Assembly (NCBI RefSeq): GCF_030062155.1
Contig: NZ_CP118269.1
Span: forward strand, 2,914,001 to 2,978,000
Direction of reading: 5' to 3'
Length of the DNA: 64,000 nt
Source of the DNA: Pantoea sp. Lij88
Lineage (GTDB): Bacteria > Pseudomonadota > Gammaproteobacteria > Enterobacterales > Enterobacteriaceae
A program made the position numbers and the translations under genes. Shown here in pieces: positions 44,209 to 53,064 of the stretch (its first letter is position 1; each line of letters opens with the position of its first letter). Below the pieces are notes generated by a model. It was given only the letters and a program-made list of their open reading frames with translations, did no database searches and had not been told where the DNA came from.

Positions 44209-45228
44209 TTACCACTTCAGCCCCAGGCCGGTGGAGAAAATGCCTTCATTCAGGGTATCGGGTATGCCGCTGACCAGATTGCGATGATAGCCAATATGCA
44301 GCGTTGACCAGGAGGTCAGGCTGTACCGCATCCCGACTTCCGCATCCAGCATAAAGACCCCGTCATCATCCAGCGAGTGCCCGATGTCGCCGTTGCTGTA
44401 AAGCGTGACCGATTTGCCCAGCAGATAACGCTGATAGTTCCAGCGCACTGAGCCGCCGAAGTGCCGCTCTTCCCTGTCATCGCTATAGCCATATTCAAAG
44501 GCACCGCCCAGCAGCGAAAGTGAGAACGAACTGAGTTCGGTGTCCCACAGCTGATAGCCTGGCCCGGTGCCAATCAGCGCCTGCTGCGAGAGATTCTCCA
44601 CCCAGTCGCGTTTGTAGGTCGCGCGGGTCTGCCAGAAGAACTGCTCCCTGACGAGATAGTCAAAGGCGTAGCGCAGGCTGTAGTTGTTCGTGTTGATGCT
44701 GTCGTTTTCCTGCTCGCGATTGAATGTCGCGCCGATGTCGTGCCGCCATTTGCCCTGATTGAGTTTGGTGTTGAGCGCGAAGCTGTAGTCATCGGTTTTG
44801 GTCGAGGCTTTTTTGACCTTCACGCCCGCATCAATGTTGCCGGTCCAGGCGAGCTGATCGGTGCGGACTTTGGCTTTCATGAACTCGTCGATGCGCCGCA
44901 GGGAGACCTGCTGCTCCTGCTCATTGCGTTCAACCCAGACATAGCCGGGATCGGACGAGGTGAGCCGCACCTGATAATGTTCGCCGGTATGCTTATTTTC
45001 GACATCGACCGGATTTTCGCTGGCGAGCGTGCTGACCGCACTCCAGTCGAGCGTGATGGTGCCAGCGTAGTGGGTCTCTATGGCCAGCTTGCCGCCGCTA
45101 AGGTAACGGATCGTGCCCGTCAGACGGTCGCCATTATTCAGCCAGACGGTATCCGCTGCGGCCTGCTGTGCCCATCCGGCACAGCAAAGCGTGACCAGCA
45201 GCGTGGTAAAAGAGGTGGGGCAACGCAT
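44209..45228 (-). CDS. DUF481 outer-membrane beta-barrel protein (YdiY-like)
   Basis: The 339-residue protein has a signal peptide (SFTTLLVTLCCAGWAQQAAAD), an N-terminal region with DTVWLNNGDRLTGTIRYLSGGKLAIETHYAGTI (a small SH3-like beta domain), and a C-terminal DUF481 barrel of alternating strands ending ...FSTGLGLKW with aromatic terminal residue typical of outer-membrane proteins. Function is unknown; related YdiY is acid-inducible in E. coli. It is 94 bases upstream of corA on the same strand. Confidence 0.85.
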   Translation of the reverse strand: MRCPTSFTTLLVTLCCAGWAQQAAADTVWLNNGDRLTGTIRYLSGGKLAIETHYAGTITLDWSAVSTLASENPVDVENKHTGEHYQVRLTSSDPGYVWVERNEQEQQVSLRRIDEFMKAKVRTDQLAWTGNIDAGVKVKKASTKTDDYSFALNTKLNQGKWRHDIGATFNREQENDSINTNNYSLRYAFDYLVREQFFWQTRATYKRDWVENLSQQALIGTGPGYQLWDTELSSFSLSLLGGAFEYGYSDDREERHFGGSVRWNYQRYLLGKSVTLYSNGDIGHSLDDDGVFMLDAEVGMRYSLTSWSTLHIGYHRNLVSGIPDTLNEGIFSTGLGLKW

Positions 45229-45330
45229 AGCTTTCCCTGTAAAGGCGTCGTCTTACACGGGCGACGCGTCACCGCAAAATCTGACCTGACAATTAAGCCG
45301 ATTCTGCGATGATATGCAATCTGCCCTGGT

Positions 45331-45927
45331 TCAGGACAGATCATGCAGTGCTTTACCGAGCGGCGGGCCCAGCGTGAAGTCGCTGAAACGGATTGCCAGC
45401 CCCTGGCGTTCCGGCGAGCAGCCCATCACCCCGACAAAACGCCGCGCCTGATCGGGCCACGGACAGAGCCGCAACAGCGGCCAGGTCATACCGTCGGTGG
45501 AGTACTGGATCCTCAGCGCCCCCTTTTGCAGCGTGGCGCGCATCCAGAACTGACGCGCATCGCCGGGAAAGACGCCGGTGGACCAGTCAGAAAACTCACG
45601 CGTTACCACACAGCCGATGGCAGGCTGATCGTCGTTAAACTCGATTCCTGCCTTAACCCACTGTGTCTCGCTATCCTGAATAAACAGGCCGGCCTGATCG
45701 TAGAGCTGGCTGAAGTCCGCCCTCACCTGCACCTGAACGGTAAAATCATTTTCCACCCAGAAGCCAAAGGCGTGGCCGCTGTGCCGTTCAAAGCCGTACC
45801 AGGTCCGCTGCCAGAAATCGCTGTTTAACGCGGTTTCGAACTGCAGCGTCTCGCCATCCAGACTGTGCACCGGCGGCTGATTAATCCAGACGCCACCTTC
45901 GGTTATCAATGAACTCACTGCTCTCAT
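45331..45927 (-). CDS. DUF1349 (concanavalin-like) family protein
   Basis: The 198-residue cytosolic protein contains FETALNSDFWQRTWYGFERHSGHAFGFWVENDFTVQVQVRADFSQLYDQAGLFIQ, the signature of DUF1349, and WVKAGIEFNDDQPAIGCVVTREFSDWS, a jelly-roll lectin-like fold. Family members are of unknown function. It is separated from DUF481 by about 100 bases; cotranscription is uncertain. Start ATG 45927 has AAGGAGT upstream. Confidence 0.83.
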   Translation of the reverse strand: MRAVSSLITEGGVWINQPPVHSLDGETLQFETALNSDFWQRTWYGFERHSGHAFGFWVENDFTVQVQVRADFSQLYDQAGLFIQDSETQWVKAGIEFNDDQPAIGCVVTREFSDWSTGVFPGDARQFWMRATLQKGALRIQYSTDGMTWPLLRLCPWPDQARRFVGVMGCSPERQGLAIRFSDFTLGPPLGKALHDLS

Positions 45928-46280
45928 AGGGACTCCTTTCGATAAGTTAAACCACCTGCTTTCAGTCCGGGCTGCTGCCTGGCGATTGTTCTGATTATCA
46001 TAGCGTTCATTGGTGAAAGGACGACTGACTTCGCGGTAAATCTGATTAAGCTGGGATGGCAGTCGAAAAGGTCATCAGCCCGGATAGAGCAGACCATACA
46101 GGCTTTTTACGGCTTCGCTTATTTTGCTCTTATTCTCTTTGCGGAAATAAATAATATTCACCAGGACCAGTTCACTTAACTATTTCATTTTGTTAATTGC
46201 CTGGCTAAAACCGCATTTAACAACCAGGCTTGTTCTGTCTGAGGGCAACTGAACTCATCAAATATAAGGATTAAGCCACC
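45928..46280. other. Intergenic region between DUF1349 and DUF2171 genes
   Basis: About 350 bases between divergent genes; AT-rich at 46120-46200, where promoters for the stress-type DUF2171 gene may lie. No gene, repeat or terminator was recognised. Confidence 0.45.
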
Positions 46281-46517
46281 ATGGTAGATAAATCAGAGAT
46301 TCTGGATCACGCGCAGGTTGTTGATGTTAATGGCGAACATGTCGGTATTGTTGACCATTTTGAAGGCGACGACAAAATTAAGCTGGCGAAAAGCGATCCT
46401 GAAGCGGGCGGCAAACATCACATTATTCCATTCAGCTGGGTAAAAGAGGTTGATGATAATAAAGTCATCCTGTCTAAAGCCAAAGCGGATGTAGAAAGTG
46501 AATGGCAGTCTGCATAA
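46281..46517 (+). CDS. DUF2171 family protein
   Basis: This 78-residue soluble protein begins MVDKSEILDHAQVVDVNGEHVGIVDHFEGDDKIKLAKSD and ends in a short helix; it has the PRC-barrel-like pattern of DUF2171. Its function is unknown; family members are often stress-induced in enterobacteria. A consensus hairpin terminator follows directly. It is a single-gene unit. Confidence 0.85.
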   Translation: MVDKSEILDHAQVVDVNGEHVGIVDHFEGDDKIKLAKSDPEAGGKHHIIPFSWVKEVDDNKVILSKAKADVESEWQSA

Positions 46518-46523
46518 ATCGTT

Positions 46524-46554
46524 AGCCGTGGCGCCTGCCACGGCTTATTTCTAT
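46524..46554 (+). terminator. Terminator after DUF2171 gene
   Basis: AGCCGTGGC (46524-46532) pairs with GCCACGGCT (46537-46545) around GCCT and is followed by TATTTCTATT. Confidence 0.8.
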
Positions 46555-46603
46555 TCTGCGCTGTAAAATATATCCCCGGTAATTAATCGCAATCCCACTC
46601 GCC

Positions 46604-47185
46604 TCAGAGGCTGATCTTTTCTGCCTGTGATGAGGAATAACAGCCAAATATCCCGTCAATCAGCAGATAACTTTCTGAACCTGGCAATTCAAAATGCCAC
46701 CATTCCGTTGCAATGCCGGTGAAGCCACCACCCAGCATGATGGCATTGAGCATCAGCCTGTTGCGCTGTGCCTGAACAGGCACCGCAGGATGATAAGGAT
46801 GGGAGTGCTCACTCATCTCATCGAAGCCCGTACCCATATCCACGATTTCGCCGTGCTCATCGATCAGCGTAACGTCTACCGCCGTGCCGCGACTGTGGTG
46901 TGATCCGCGCGTCAGCGGTGCGACATAGTCCTGATTCGGGCAGGCTTGCCACAGAATCGCCTGCGCGGCAGGTGGCCGGTAGGCGTCGAGGATAAGCAGC
47001 TTATACCCCGCAACACGGGCAATTTCGATGCTTTTTTCCAGCGCTTTAGCCGCATCAGCATGCAGCAGACAGCGCGCGTCGCGGTAGATCGGCTGACCGG
47101 TAAGGTTATCGGCGGTAGCATATTTCAGATCGATCGCTAACTGAGGAAATGCCTTAGCAATATCTGTCAGATTTTTATTTTCCAT
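46604..47185 (-). CDS. ddpX: D-alanyl-D-alanine dipeptidase DdpX
   Basis: DdpX (VanX-like) is a zinc dipeptidase that splits D-Ala-D-Ala, allowing reuse of cell-wall dipeptides in starvation. The 193-residue protein, equal in length to E. coli DdpX, has the zinc motif SHHSRGTAVDVT (SxHxxGxAxD, about 112-123) and EWWHFEL (ExWH), plus ARCLLH and YRPPAAQA. In E. coli ddpX heads an ABC-transporter operon (ddpXABCDF); here it stands alone, and the next gene downstream (DUF2171) is on the opposite strand. Confidence 0.92.
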   Translation of the reverse strand: MENKNLTDIAKAFPQLAIDLKYATADNLTGQPIYRDARCLLHADAAKALEKSIEIARVAGYKLLILDAYRPPAAQAILWQACPNQDYVAPLTRGSHHSRGTAVDVTLIDEHGEIVDMGTGFDEMSEHSHPYHPAVPVQAQRNRLMLNAIMLGGGFTGIATEWWHFELPGSESYLLIDGIFGCYSSSQAEKISL

Positions 47186-47380
47186 GGCGGAGTGCTCCCT
47201 GCTTTATGCTCTGTGGCGGGTTGGCCTTGAGCGATAGTTTTGAGGAGGTCATCATGGCATTGCGGCGGAAGGAAAAAAACCTCCAAAAATGTCACAGCAG
47301 TTTACCGGGTCTCTGTCCGTGTCCGAAAGACGTTCAAAACGGCGGGTGAAGTAAACCTTGATTACCTCACCCATAGCTTC

Positions 47381-48193
47381 TTATCCCTGTTTGGCGGCGC
47401 GATCACGCAGCACCTCACCCACCACCGGTGCCGCTGAAAAAGCATTTGGCCAGCCTGCATAGAAAGCAGCCTGCGTGACAATTTCGCCCGCCTCTTCCGC
47501 CGTCAGACCATTGTCCATCGCCCGATTGAGGTGGTAGCCAATTTGCGCACTCTGTCCCGAGGCGATCAGCGCACTGACTGTCACCAGGCTTCTGTCACGT
47601 GGCTGCAGCGCGGGCCGCTGCCACAGGTCAAGAAACAACGGATTGGCGGTAAATTTGACCAGTCCTGGCGAGATCGGACCGACATTTTTTTCTACTGTCT
47701 CTGAACGCTGCTGTTCAGTGGCCTGATTGAGCGGCAGCAAGGTGGGTGAAGCTTCGGCCAGTTGATCGGCAGTGATGCCTCGACTCTGAAAAACTTCTTT
47801 GGTGACGGTAATCGCTGACATCGCATTGGGCCAGCCAGAATAGAATGCCAGGTGAGTAATAATTTCCGAGATTTCAGCGGGCGTCACGCTACTGTCGAGC
47901 GCCACGCTAACGTAATGCTGTAACTCAGCAGGCTGGTTACGGGCGATGAGAATGGCCAGCGTGACAATGCTGCGGTCGCGCAGCGAAAGCGTTTCACGTC
48001 GCCAGAGATCGTCGGTTATCGCTTCACGTCCGAAACGGGCCAGTGCGGGAGAAACAGACTCAATATCGGCAACCGAAAGGCTGGATGGATTAACGTTTAA
48101 CATAGTTTCACCTTTTTGGGGTTCAGCGGCGGCCAGGTCGGCCAGGTCGGCCAGCGCCAGAGAGATCACAGCGGCAGTTATCACTTTTTTCAT
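47381..48193 (-). CDS. Exported protein with two carboxymuconolactone-decarboxylase-like domains
   Basis: The 270-residue protein has a signal-peptide-like N-terminus (MKKVITAAVISLALADLADLAAAE) and two AhpD/CMD domains: RRETLSLRDRSIVTLAILIARNQPAELQHYVSVALDSSVTPAEISEIITHLAFYSGWPNAMSAI and a second copy with RPALQPRDRSLVTVSALIASGQSAQIGYHLNRAMDNGLTAEEAGEIVTQAAFYAGWPNAFSA. No CxxC redox pair is visible in either domain. A 9-base tandem repeat (48131-48154) encodes the LADLADLA part of the signal peptide. It is the last gene of the LysR-linked operon. Enzyme activity unknown. Confidence 0.83.
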   Translation of the reverse strand: MKKVITAAVISLALADLADLAAAEPQKGETMLNVNPSSLSVADIESVSPALARFGREAITDDLWRRETLSLRDRSIVTLAILIARNQPAELQHYVSVALDSSVTPAEISEIITHLAFYSGWPNAMSAITVTKEVFQSRGITADQLAEASPTLLPLNQATEQQRSETVEKNVGPISPGLVKFTANPLFLDLWQRPALQPRDRSLVTVSALIASGQSAQIGYHLNRAMDNGLTAEEAGEIVTQAAFYAGWPNAFSAAPVVGEVLRDRAAKQG

Positions 48194-48218
48194 CGAAGAT
48201 TCAGCTCATCGGCAAACG

Positions 48219-48941
48219 TCATTTAATAGAAAAATCGAGGCCACCACGGTTTTTCAGCAGGGCTGGTACCACCGGAATCGCCTCTTTGCGTTCGGTCATC
48301 TCTGCTGTCAGCCGGATATAGTCCTGAAAATGAGGCGTTTTACGGTGCTGCTGATAGGCGGCTTCACTGGCGTAGATTTCATAGAAGAACCAGCGATATT
48401 CATTCCTGACATCGGTCGAGGCATACATCGCCAGTACGCCCGGTTCCACTTTCAGTGATTGCGCCATTTCAGGCAGCACAATAGTGCGGAATGCCTGCTG
48501 ATCAGCCGGTTTAACATCAACAATTACCAGGTTATTAATCGTTGCTTTATTTTGTACGAATTGCTTATCGCCGAGAAACTGCGGCACCAGCGCGGTGCTA
48601 TTTTTCTTGCCGATTAAATCGGGCGCACGCTTAAGAAATAACTGATAGGGTTCAGAATTGAGATGTTGCTGATAAGCTTCTTCACTCGCATAGATTTCAA
48701 TCATATAAGCCTGATGATGATTATTTTTATGCTTCAGTGAATACATTGCCAGCGTACCAGACTGTTCTGCCAGCGACCGGGTAATATTATCTCTGGCAAC
48801 TTCATCATATTGCTCACTTTGCCCGGACTTAATTTCCATTTCATACAGGTTAACAATAGTGTTTGTGGGTGCGATTAAAACGGTTGCCGATACCGGGCCA
48901 GCCATCAGCAGGCCCAGAGTGAGAGCGGTAATATTTTTCAT
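48219..48941 (-). CDS. Exported protein with two ABM (quinol monooxygenase-like) domains
   Basis: The 240-residue protein has a signal peptide (MKNITALTLGLLMAGPVSA) and two antibiotic-biosynthesis-monooxygenase-like alpha/beta-barrel domains, recognisable as IVNLYEMEIKSGQSEQYDEVARDNITRSLAEQSGTLAMYSLK and NLVIVDVKPADQQAFRTIVLPEMAQSLKVEPGVLAMYAS, each followed by FFYEIYASEAAYQQH-like segments. ABM domains act on quinols or as small oxygenases without cofactor. It lies 25 bases upstream of the CMD gene, with both in the same operon. Confidence 0.82.
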   Translation of the reverse strand: MKNITALTLGLLMAGPVSATVLIAPTNTIVNLYEMEIKSGQSEQYDEVARDNITRSLAEQSGTLAMYSLKHKNNHHQAYMIEIYASEEAYQQHLNSEPYQLFLKRAPDLIGKKNSTALVPQFLGDKQFVQNKATINNLVIVDVKPADQQAFRTIVLPEMAQSLKVEPGVLAMYASTDVRNEYRWFFYEIYASEAAYQQHRKTPHFQDYIRLTAEMTERKEAIPVVPALLKNRGGLDFSIK

Positions 48942-49024
48942 GGGCTGCCTGAATTATCAGATAAGATTATTTTTTAATTGTCATTCAGAGAATTAAACCA
49001 CGCGATTAATGTGGTTCCCGGCTA

Positions 49025-49588
49025 TTACGCCGTCGTGAGTTCCGCATTCAACTGAGCAATTAATCGTGACGCATGTTCTTTTGCCGACGCAGTTTGCTGC
49101 GCGATAATCTTTTCATCACGACCGGCATAGCTTATCCCACAGGTGTAGATCGGTTTCTGCATTTCCAGATTGCAGAGTCGGGCGGTGGTTTCAAACTGGA
49201 TCAGATAATCCTCCAGCTTATGACCGAATACTCCATTTTCAGCGTATAACGCCTGCGGTGCGCCAGCGGTGAATGAGAGGATCAATGTTTTACCACCGAG
49301 TCTGGCCGTGGAGCCGTGCGCAAATCCATGAACAAACACCTCATCCAGCCATCGTTTCATGATCCCCGGCAGCGAATACCAGGAGAAAGGAAATTGCCAG
49401 ACGATAATGTCCGCCTTGAGCAGCGCCTCCTGCTCGGCGCTGACATTGATGTTGCCGTCCGGATAGAGTGTATCCAGCCGACGGATTTCAACCTCAGGTA
49501 ATGCCGCAGCAACTTCATTCAAAATGGTGGCGTTGCCAATGGAGTTATTCAAATCCGGATGCCCGGAAACAACCAATATATTTTTCAT
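49025..49588 (-). CDS. NAD(P)H-dependent flavodoxin-type quinone oxidoreductase
   Basis: This 187-residue protein belongs to the MdaB/KefF/NQO-type flavoproteins that reduce quinones or other electrophiles. It starts MKNILVVSGHPDLNNSIGNATIL (phosphate loop for FMN/FAD) and has WQFPFSWYSLPGIMKRWLDEVF and LSFTAGAPQALYAENGVFG. It is cytosolic and lacks a signal. It lies between the exported ABM gene and an aldo-keto reductase in the LysR-linked operon. Confidence 0.88.
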   Translation of the reverse strand: MKNILVVSGHPDLNNSIGNATILNEVAAALPEVEIRRLDTLYPDGNINVSAEQEALLKADIIVWQFPFSWYSLPGIMKRWLDEVFVHGFAHGSTARLGGKTLILSFTAGAPQALYAENGVFGHKLEDYLIQFETTARLCNLEMQKPIYTCGISYAGRDEKIIAQQTASAKEHASRLIAQLNAELTTA

Positions 49589-49766
49589 CTTCAGACTCGT
49601 TATGATTAATTTTTACCGGCAGGCCGTCTGGGCCGTATACCTTCGATTCCTCAGAAAGCCAGTGGCTTAGCAACTCCTGGCCAGACGCGGGCGCCAACAA
49701 AATGCCTGCACAGGTAACTCCGGCTGACGCTCCGCATTACTGATCTGACGTTCTCCACGGCAGAGA

Positions 49767-50717
49767 TTACTGGCTCATTGAAGGTTCCCACGCGCCGCGC
49801 GTGTCCACACCCGCTTCTTTAGCCAGGCGTTCAAGCAAGGCCATCTCCTCCGTGCTGAGCGAGATATCGATTGCACCGGCAGCATCCTGCACATGATGAA
49901 CTTTGGTCGCGCCAATGATCGGCAGCGTGCCTTTGGCAATAGCCCAGGCGATAGCCACCTGCGCGACGCTGGCGTTTCTGCTTTCACCGATTGTTTTCAT
50001 TGCACCGGTTAATATTTCAAGCTGCGGCAGAACCCTGTTGTAGGTTTCAGCGCGTCCACTGCCCTGGGGCATGGGATTTTGTGAGTTGTAGCGGCCGCTC
50101 AGTGCGCCCTGCTCCAGCACCATATAAGCAAAAAAGGTGATGTCGTTTTGATGGCAGTAGTCGAGGATGCCGGCTTCTTCCGATGCCCGGTAAAGCAGAC
50201 TGTAGTGATTCTGTACGGCATTCACCGCAAAACCCGCCGGGTTGAGGATTTCATTGGCACGCCGGATTTGTGACAGGCTGTGGTTGGAGACGCCCACCTG
50301 TTTTACCTTGCCGCTTTGTAACAGCGGGATCAGGGCTGGCGTCCATTTCTCCACGTCGAACGGATTGTGGATCCAGTAGATATCAATCGCCTCAACACCC
50401 AGCCGCGCCAGACTCTCCTCCAGCATGGCGCTGACTGGCTGTGTCGCCTGCGGGTCGGCTATCTGCGGCGTAAATTTAGTGGAGACGATCAGCGCTTCAC
50501 GTGGATAGCGGTGGATGAGTTTGCCCAGCGCCGTTTCAGAACTACCCATGCCGTAGACGGCTGCGGTGTCCCACAGGTTGAGTCCGCGAGTCATCGCTTC
50601 ACTGAACACCGCCTCCCGTTGATCATCGGTGAGGTGGTTGCCAAAGACGGTGTCTGCACCGGCAAAGCCTGCGCCCCATGACCAGGTACCCAGCGCTATT
50701 TTCGGTAATGTTTTCAT
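49767..50717 (-). CDS. Aldo/keto reductase
   Basis: This 316-residue NADPH-dependent (beta/alpha)8-barrel oxidoreductase has the tetrad Asp/Tyr in LNLWDTAAVYGMGSSE, Lys in LIVSTKFTPQ, and His in IDIYWIHNP, and the cofactor-binding end LPIIGATKVHHVQDA. The substrate is unknown; related enzymes reduce aldehydes or dicarbonyls. The upstream gap to the DJ-1-like gene is about 66 bases and the downstream gap about 180 bases, so a mild break in the operon is possible. Confidence 0.9.
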   Translation of the reverse strand: MKTLPKIALGTWSWGAGFAGADTVFGNHLTDDQREAVFSEAMTRGLNLWDTAAVYGMGSSETALGKLIHRYPREALIVSTKFTPQIADPQATQPVSAMLEESLARLGVEAIDIYWIHNPFDVEKWTPALIPLLQSGKVKQVGVSNHSLSQIRRANEILNPAGFAVNAVQNHYSLLYRASEEAGILDYCHQNDITFFAYMVLEQGALSGRYNSQNPMPQGSGRAETYNRVLPQLEILTGAMKTIGESRNASVAQVAIAWAIAKGTLPIIGATKVHHVQDAAGAIDISLSTEEMALLERLAKEAGVDTRGAWEPSMSQ

Positions 50718-50783
50718 TTTTACTTCCGGAATAAGCCGGAGAGCATTGGCATCCGGCAGGTTACAGGAGGGGTTGCGGGTGAA

Positions 50784-51470
50784 TCAGTTCGCGGATTGAA
50801 TCGCGTTTACCAGCGCCACGCCAACACCGTGCGCCGATGCCGGATTCTGACCGGTGATCAATCGCCCGTCGGTCACGACATTTTCAGACCAGTTGGGTGC
50901 TTCGTGGTGAAGCGCACCCTGATCCCGCAGCGCGGTTTCCAGTAAAAAAGGCACAATGGTGGTCGCCTGCACCTCTTCTTCTTCTTTGTTGGTGAACGCC
51001 GCGAGATTTTTCCCTTTTACCAGGTATTCGCCGTTGCTGAGCCTGGCGTCAACCAGCGCAGCCGGGCCATGACAGACGGCCGAGACAATGCCACCGCTTT
51101 CATAAACCTCGCGGATGATGCGCTGAACATCAAAATTTTCGCGGAAGTCCCACATGGTGCCATGCCCGCCAGCAAAAAAGACGGCAGCGTAATCAGCACC
51201 ATTCAGCGCAGACAGAGCGGGTGTAGTGGCAAGACGATGCTGGAAGTCGGTCCCGTTCCAGAACATGGCGTTGACCGGATCGCTGAGATCGAAGCCGTCA
51301 ATCGGCGGCTGGCCGCCACGAACACTGGCGATAACCGTGGCAATGCCTGCATCTTCCAGCACTTTCAGCGGATGGGTCAGCTCGGCAAGATAGAAGCCGG
51401 TTGGCGCACCGGACGCGCCTTTTATCGGATGGCTGGTGACTACGCACAGTACGGGTTTGCGGTTGCTCAT
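50784..51470 (-). CDS. DJ-1/PfpI-superfamily protein (Hsp31-like)
   Basis: This 228-residue protein has the nucleophile-elbow Cys in SAVCHGPAALVD (about residue 128) and the Glu/Asp-rich EEEEVQATTIVPF region of the Hsp31/YhbO-like class; the family includes glyoxalase III and protein deglycation-type enzymes. FFAGGHGTMWDF forms another family block. Its start overlaps the stop of the upstream gene by four bases, so the two are coupled. A role in coping with methylglyoxal or similar electrophiles is inference. Confidence 0.87.
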   Translation of the reverse strand: MSNRKPVLCVVTSHPIKGASGAPTGFYLAELTHPLKVLEDAGIATVIASVRGGQPPIDGFDLSDPVNAMFWNGTDFQHRLATTPALSALNGADYAAVFFAGGHGTMWDFRENFDVQRIIREVYESGGIVSAVCHGPAALVDARLSNGEYLVKGKNLAAFTNKEEEEVQATTIVPFLLETALRDQGALHHEAPNWSENVVTDGRLITGQNPASAHGVGVALVNAIQSAN

Positions 51471-51790
51471 GGGGTCGCGCCCTCCGGCTGAGATTTAAAT
51501 TCTGCAGCGAACAGGCTCTCCCAGTTGGTGAAGGCACCCAGCGGGATGCAGTCAAAGCCCAACAGACCTGCTTTTGCCAGTGGAAAATCAGCCAGCAGGC
51601 ATTGAGCCTGTTCCACTGATTCACACTCAAGGAAGATCGCGACGCCGGGCCGATCCTGCCGGTAGTAAATATCGCGCATCACACCAGATTTATAGAGGCT
51701 CCAGGCATGGAAAGCTTCTGCAGTCAGATGAGGTAAATACTTTTCCAGCGTGGCGCCGGGGGCAGGTTTATCCAGACACAAAATTCGCAT
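51467..51790 (-). CDS. Small dimeric alpha/beta-barrel-type protein, unknown function
   Basis: The 107-residue protein starts MRILCLDKPAPGATLEKYLPHLTAEAFHAWSLYKSGVMRDIYYRQDRPG and then VAIFLECESVEQAQCLLADFPLAKAGLLGFDCIPLGAFTNWESLF; this is the strand-helix pattern of muconolactone-isomerase/YCII-like ferredoxin-type barrels. Function cannot be named. It is the first gene of the operon, with a LysR-type box upstream, and overlaps the DJ-1-like gene by four bases. Confidence 0.75.
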   Translation of the reverse strand: MRILCLDKPAPGATLEKYLPHLTAEAFHAWSLYKSGVMRDIYYRQDRPGVAIFLECESVEQAQCLLADFPLAKAGLLGFDCIPLGAFTNWESLFAAEFKSQPEGATP

Positions 51791-51884
51791 ATCAATCTCC
51801 TGAGATTAACGGCCAGGGGGGAACTGATAAGGAGTATATGCTCGCGATTTAGTGAAGATTAGGCCACTATTAACTCAAAGATAT

Positions 51885-51899
51885 TTAGCCTGTGGCTAA
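51885..51899. promoter_or_regulatory. LysR-type operator (T-N11-A box)
   Basis: TTAGCC-TGT-GGCTAA is a perfect 6-3-6 palindrome containing T-N11-A. It lies between the divergent operon (start 51790) and the lysR-type gene (start 51933), the classic arrangement for autoregulation and operon activation. Confidence 0.75.
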
Positions 51900-51932
51900 T
51901 AATAAGCAGCCCGATTGTGTCAGGATTATCCC

Positions 51933-52832
51933 GTGAACAACGCAATTTATAATCAGATACGCATCTTCCAGAGCATTGCCCGCGAGGGGAATATTTCATC
52001 GGCAGCCCGCAAACTGGAGATTACGCCCCCCTCTGTCAGTAAAGCGCTGAAACTGCTTGAAGAGCACATCGGTCATCCGCTGTTTGTGCGAACTACACGC
52101 CGCATTGAGCTGACCGATGCCGGACAGCAGTTGCTGGAACAAACCTCGGCAGCGGTAGCCTCGCTGGAAAAGTCCCTGGAAAGTATTCGTGACCAGAATC
52201 AGGAACCTTCGGGTCTGGTCAGAATTACCCTTTCGCGCTTTGCTTATCTGCTGGTGCTTAAACCTGCGATGGCCGCTTTCTGCCAGCAATATCCCGGTAT
52301 TCAGCTGGAGATTTCGGTCTACGATGGCACCGTGAATATCATTGAAGAGCGTTTTGATCTGGGGATCCGGTTTGGCGACATTCTGGAAGGTGGCGTGGTG
52401 GCACGCCCGCTGATGAAGCCGTTTCGTGAAGGGCTGTATGCCTCTTCGGCCTATCTGACAGCGTCTGGCACGCCTGAGACGCCATCCGACCTGCATCAGC
52501 ACCAGCTTATCGGTTATCGGTTCATTACTAATAACCGCATTCTGCCGCTGATTCTGGATCATAACGGCGAACAGCTGACGGTAGAGATGCCAGGCCAGTT
52601 GATGAGCAACGATATTGAGGTGATGGCAGATGGGATACGCAATGGGCTGGGAATCGGCAGGCTGTTTGAGCCAATTCATGATTTACAGCCAGATAAAGAA
52701 GCATTTATTCCGGTGATGGAGCGTTACTGGAAGACTTATCCGCCGGTTTATCTTTATTACCCTAAAAGCGCCGGTAAAACGAAGAGAGTGAAAACGCTGA
52801 TCGACTTTCTGCTTAAGAATAGTGGCAGCTGA
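51933..52832 (+). CDS. LysR-family transcriptional regulator
   Basis: The 299-residue protein has an N-terminal winged helix-turn-helix (FQSIAREGNISSAARKLEITPPSVSKALKLLEEHIGHPLFVRTTRRIELT, about 8-60) and a C-terminal LysR substrate-binding domain (about 85-295). The open frame begins at TTG 51915, but GTG 51933, with CAGGA eight bases upstream, gives the usual N-terminus. It is divergent from the six-gene redox operon across a T-N11-A palindrome, so it most likely controls it. The inducer is unknown; quinones or aldehydes would fit the enzymes. Confidence 0.9.
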   Translation: MNNAIYNQIRIFQSIAREGNISSAARKLEITPPSVSKALKLLEEHIGHPLFVRTTRRIELTDAGQQLLEQTSAAVASLEKSLESIRDQNQEPSGLVRITLSRFAYLLVLKPAMAAFCQQYPGIQLEISVYDGTVNIIEERFDLGIRFGDILEGGVVARPLMKPFREGLYASSAYLTASGTPETPSDLHQHQLIGYRFITNNRILPLILDHNGEQLTVEMPGQLMSNDIEVMADGIRNGLGIGRLFEPIHDLQPDKEAFIPVMERYWKTYPPVYLYYPKSAGKTKRVKTLIDFLLKNSGS

Positions 52833-53064
52833 CAGACGGGTATTTATTCCGGTGCAATTTAGCATTCAGGTTATTGCATTTTATTGAGATCTGCGCCGCA
52901 AATAATAGTATTTTAATTGTGAGGAAACTCGCTGATTTACATCGATTTTCATCTGGACTTTACCTGTATTAGTTGATTATATGTACAGGTATTTAGCGCG
53001 ATACAGAGGTGTTGGAGCACCCCTGCATCGCTAATCACAATCCTATTTAACAGGAATAGAGATC

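Noticed and set aside
47240-47437. 65-codon open frame between ddpX and the CMD gene
   Set aside because: No ribosome-binding site of note, no homology, overlaps the 3' end of the CMD gene antisense.
52962-52990. LexA (SOS) box upstream of the SymE-like gene
   Set aside because: The half sites ACCTGTA and TACAGGT are 15 bases apart; LexA needs CTG-N10-CAG.
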